Made by a program: the position numbers and the translations under genes. Below the pieces are notes generated by a model that made no database searches, was not told the DNA's origin, and was given only the letters and a program-made list of their open reading frames with translations. A stretch of DNA of 5,295 nucleotides from assembly GCA_021779335.1 (NCBI GenBank), contig JAJYAW010000234.1, positions 1 through 5,295 of the forward strand, given 5' to 3'. Numbering within the stretch: position 1 is the first letter of the stretch; the number at the start of each line of letters is the position of its first letter. Shown here piece after piece: positions 4,870-5,295 of this stretch. Source of the DNA: Myxococcales bacterium. Its GTDB lineage: Bacteria; Myxococcota; Myxococcia; Myxococcales; Anaeromyxobacteraceae.

Positions 4870-5247
4870 ATGTCGCTCCGGACCCTCACGCTCGTCAGCC
4901 TGCTCGCCCTGCTCCTCGGGCTGGGCGTGGTGGGGCGCGCCACCTGGCGCATCCGGGCGCTGGAGGCCGAGTCGGCGGGGCTGGCCCGCACCGGCCGGGC
5001 GGCCGGCGACTCCTTCGTGGCGACGCTCCAGGGCGAGCACGCGGTCCGCCAGTTCCAGGCCTTCGACCGCCGGCGCGCGGTGGCGCTGGCGCGGGCCGCG
5101 GCGCGGCGCGACCGGCTGCTGGCGCTGCTCCTCGCGGCGGCCGGCGGCGTCGGGCTGGCGGCGGCGGCCGCCTTCCGGCGCATGGCGCGGGAGCTGGAGG
5201 AGGAGCGGCGGCTCCTGGCGGAGGAGCGCGGGGACGCGCCCCGCTGA
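4870..5247 (+). CDS. unrecognised small protein with two membrane segments and a charged coiled-coil-like tail
   Basis: The frame encodes 125 residues from ATG 4870 to TGA 5245. Residues 5-22 (TLTLVSLLALLLGLGVVG) form a clear hydrophobic segment, or an uncleaved signal anchor. Residues 23-82 are an Arg- and Ala-rich helical stretch with heptad-like spacing. Residues 83-102 form a second hydrophobic, Ala/Gly-rich segment. The tail RRMARELEEERRLLAEERG (103-121) is a short charged helix, probably a coiled coil. The layout resembles the input part of chemoreceptors or histidine kinases (TM, helical region, TM), but no HAMP, signalling or kinase domain follows, so it may work with a partner or form oligomers. 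Codon use matches its neighbours. It is divergent from rlmE and has a plausible promoter of its own but no clear ribosome binding site. I do not recognise a family, and function is unknown. Confidence 0.75.
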   Translation: MSLRTLTLVSLLALLLGLGVVGRATWRIRALEAESAGLARTGRAAGDSFVATLQGEHAVRQFQAFDRRRAVALARAAARRDRLLALLLAAAGGVGLAAAAAFRRMARELEEERRLLAEERGDAPR

Positions 5248-5271
5248 GGGCTGGATTCCTGGACCAGGCCC
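5248..5271 (+). terminator. hairpin directly after the small membrane-protein gene
   Basis: GGGCTGG (5248-5254) can pair with CCAGGCCC (5264-5271) with one bulged G, around a 9-base loop, beginning at the base after the TGA stop. No T run follows. It resembles the other two U-less hairpins at gene ends in this window. A terminator role is inferred only. The remaining bases to 5295 show nothing I can assign. Confidence 0.35.
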
Positions 5272-5295
5272 GTCCGATTCCGCGGCCGATCGGCA

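Overview
The window is very GC-rich, with almost every codon of the real genes ending in G or C, and carries ordinary chromosomal genes. The GC content, a Hanks-type kinase of the sort abundant in myxobacteria, and a 6S RNA next to a 5-formyltetrahydrofolate cyclo-ligase gene suggest a Myxococcota (delta-proteobacterial) chromosome, possibly Anaeromyxobacter-like. The lineage is an inference. I see no mobile element, CRISPR array, tRNA or rRNA.

Layout. Positions 1-136 hold the last 44 codons of an unrecognised plus-strand gene. It converges on a minus-strand single-domain Ser/Thr protein kinase (157-1077), with a perfect GC palindrome between the two stops. Upstream of the kinase, a strong sigma70-type promoter (TTGACA-N17-TAGGAT, 1182-1210) drives plus-strand transcription into a non-coding region whose 3' part folds like 6S RNA (about 1290-1469): a long closing stem, an A-rich central bubble with a small hairpin on its 3' side, an apical stem, and a T7 run after the closing stem. 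Next come the plus-strand genes for 5-formyltetrahydrofolate cyclo-ligase (1500-2093) and a YmdB/TIGR00282-family metallophosphoesterase (2090-2881), which overlap by 4 bases.

The phosphoesterase gene converges on tyrS, with a perfect 7-bp inverted repeat that contains both stop codons. tyrS (2895-4160) and rlmE (4204-4800) lie on the minus strand, with rlmE first, as a probable two-gene translation unit (23S rRNA 2'-O-methylation and tRNA-Tyr charging). Divergent from rlmE is an unrecognised 125-residue protein with two predicted membrane segments (4870-5247). The 69-bp gap between them contains candidate promoters for both directions, with overlapping -10 regions.

The genes serve housekeeping roles: transcription control by 6S RNA, one-carbon metabolism, tRNA charging, rRNA modification and phospho-signalling. 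The points most worth a second look are the 6S RNA with its long 5' leader, the non-RD catalytic loop of the kinase (HCD instead of HRD), the hairpins built around stop codons, a duplicated 3' end of rlmE, and the small Arg-rich membrane protein. I found no convincing sign of a new multi-gene system.
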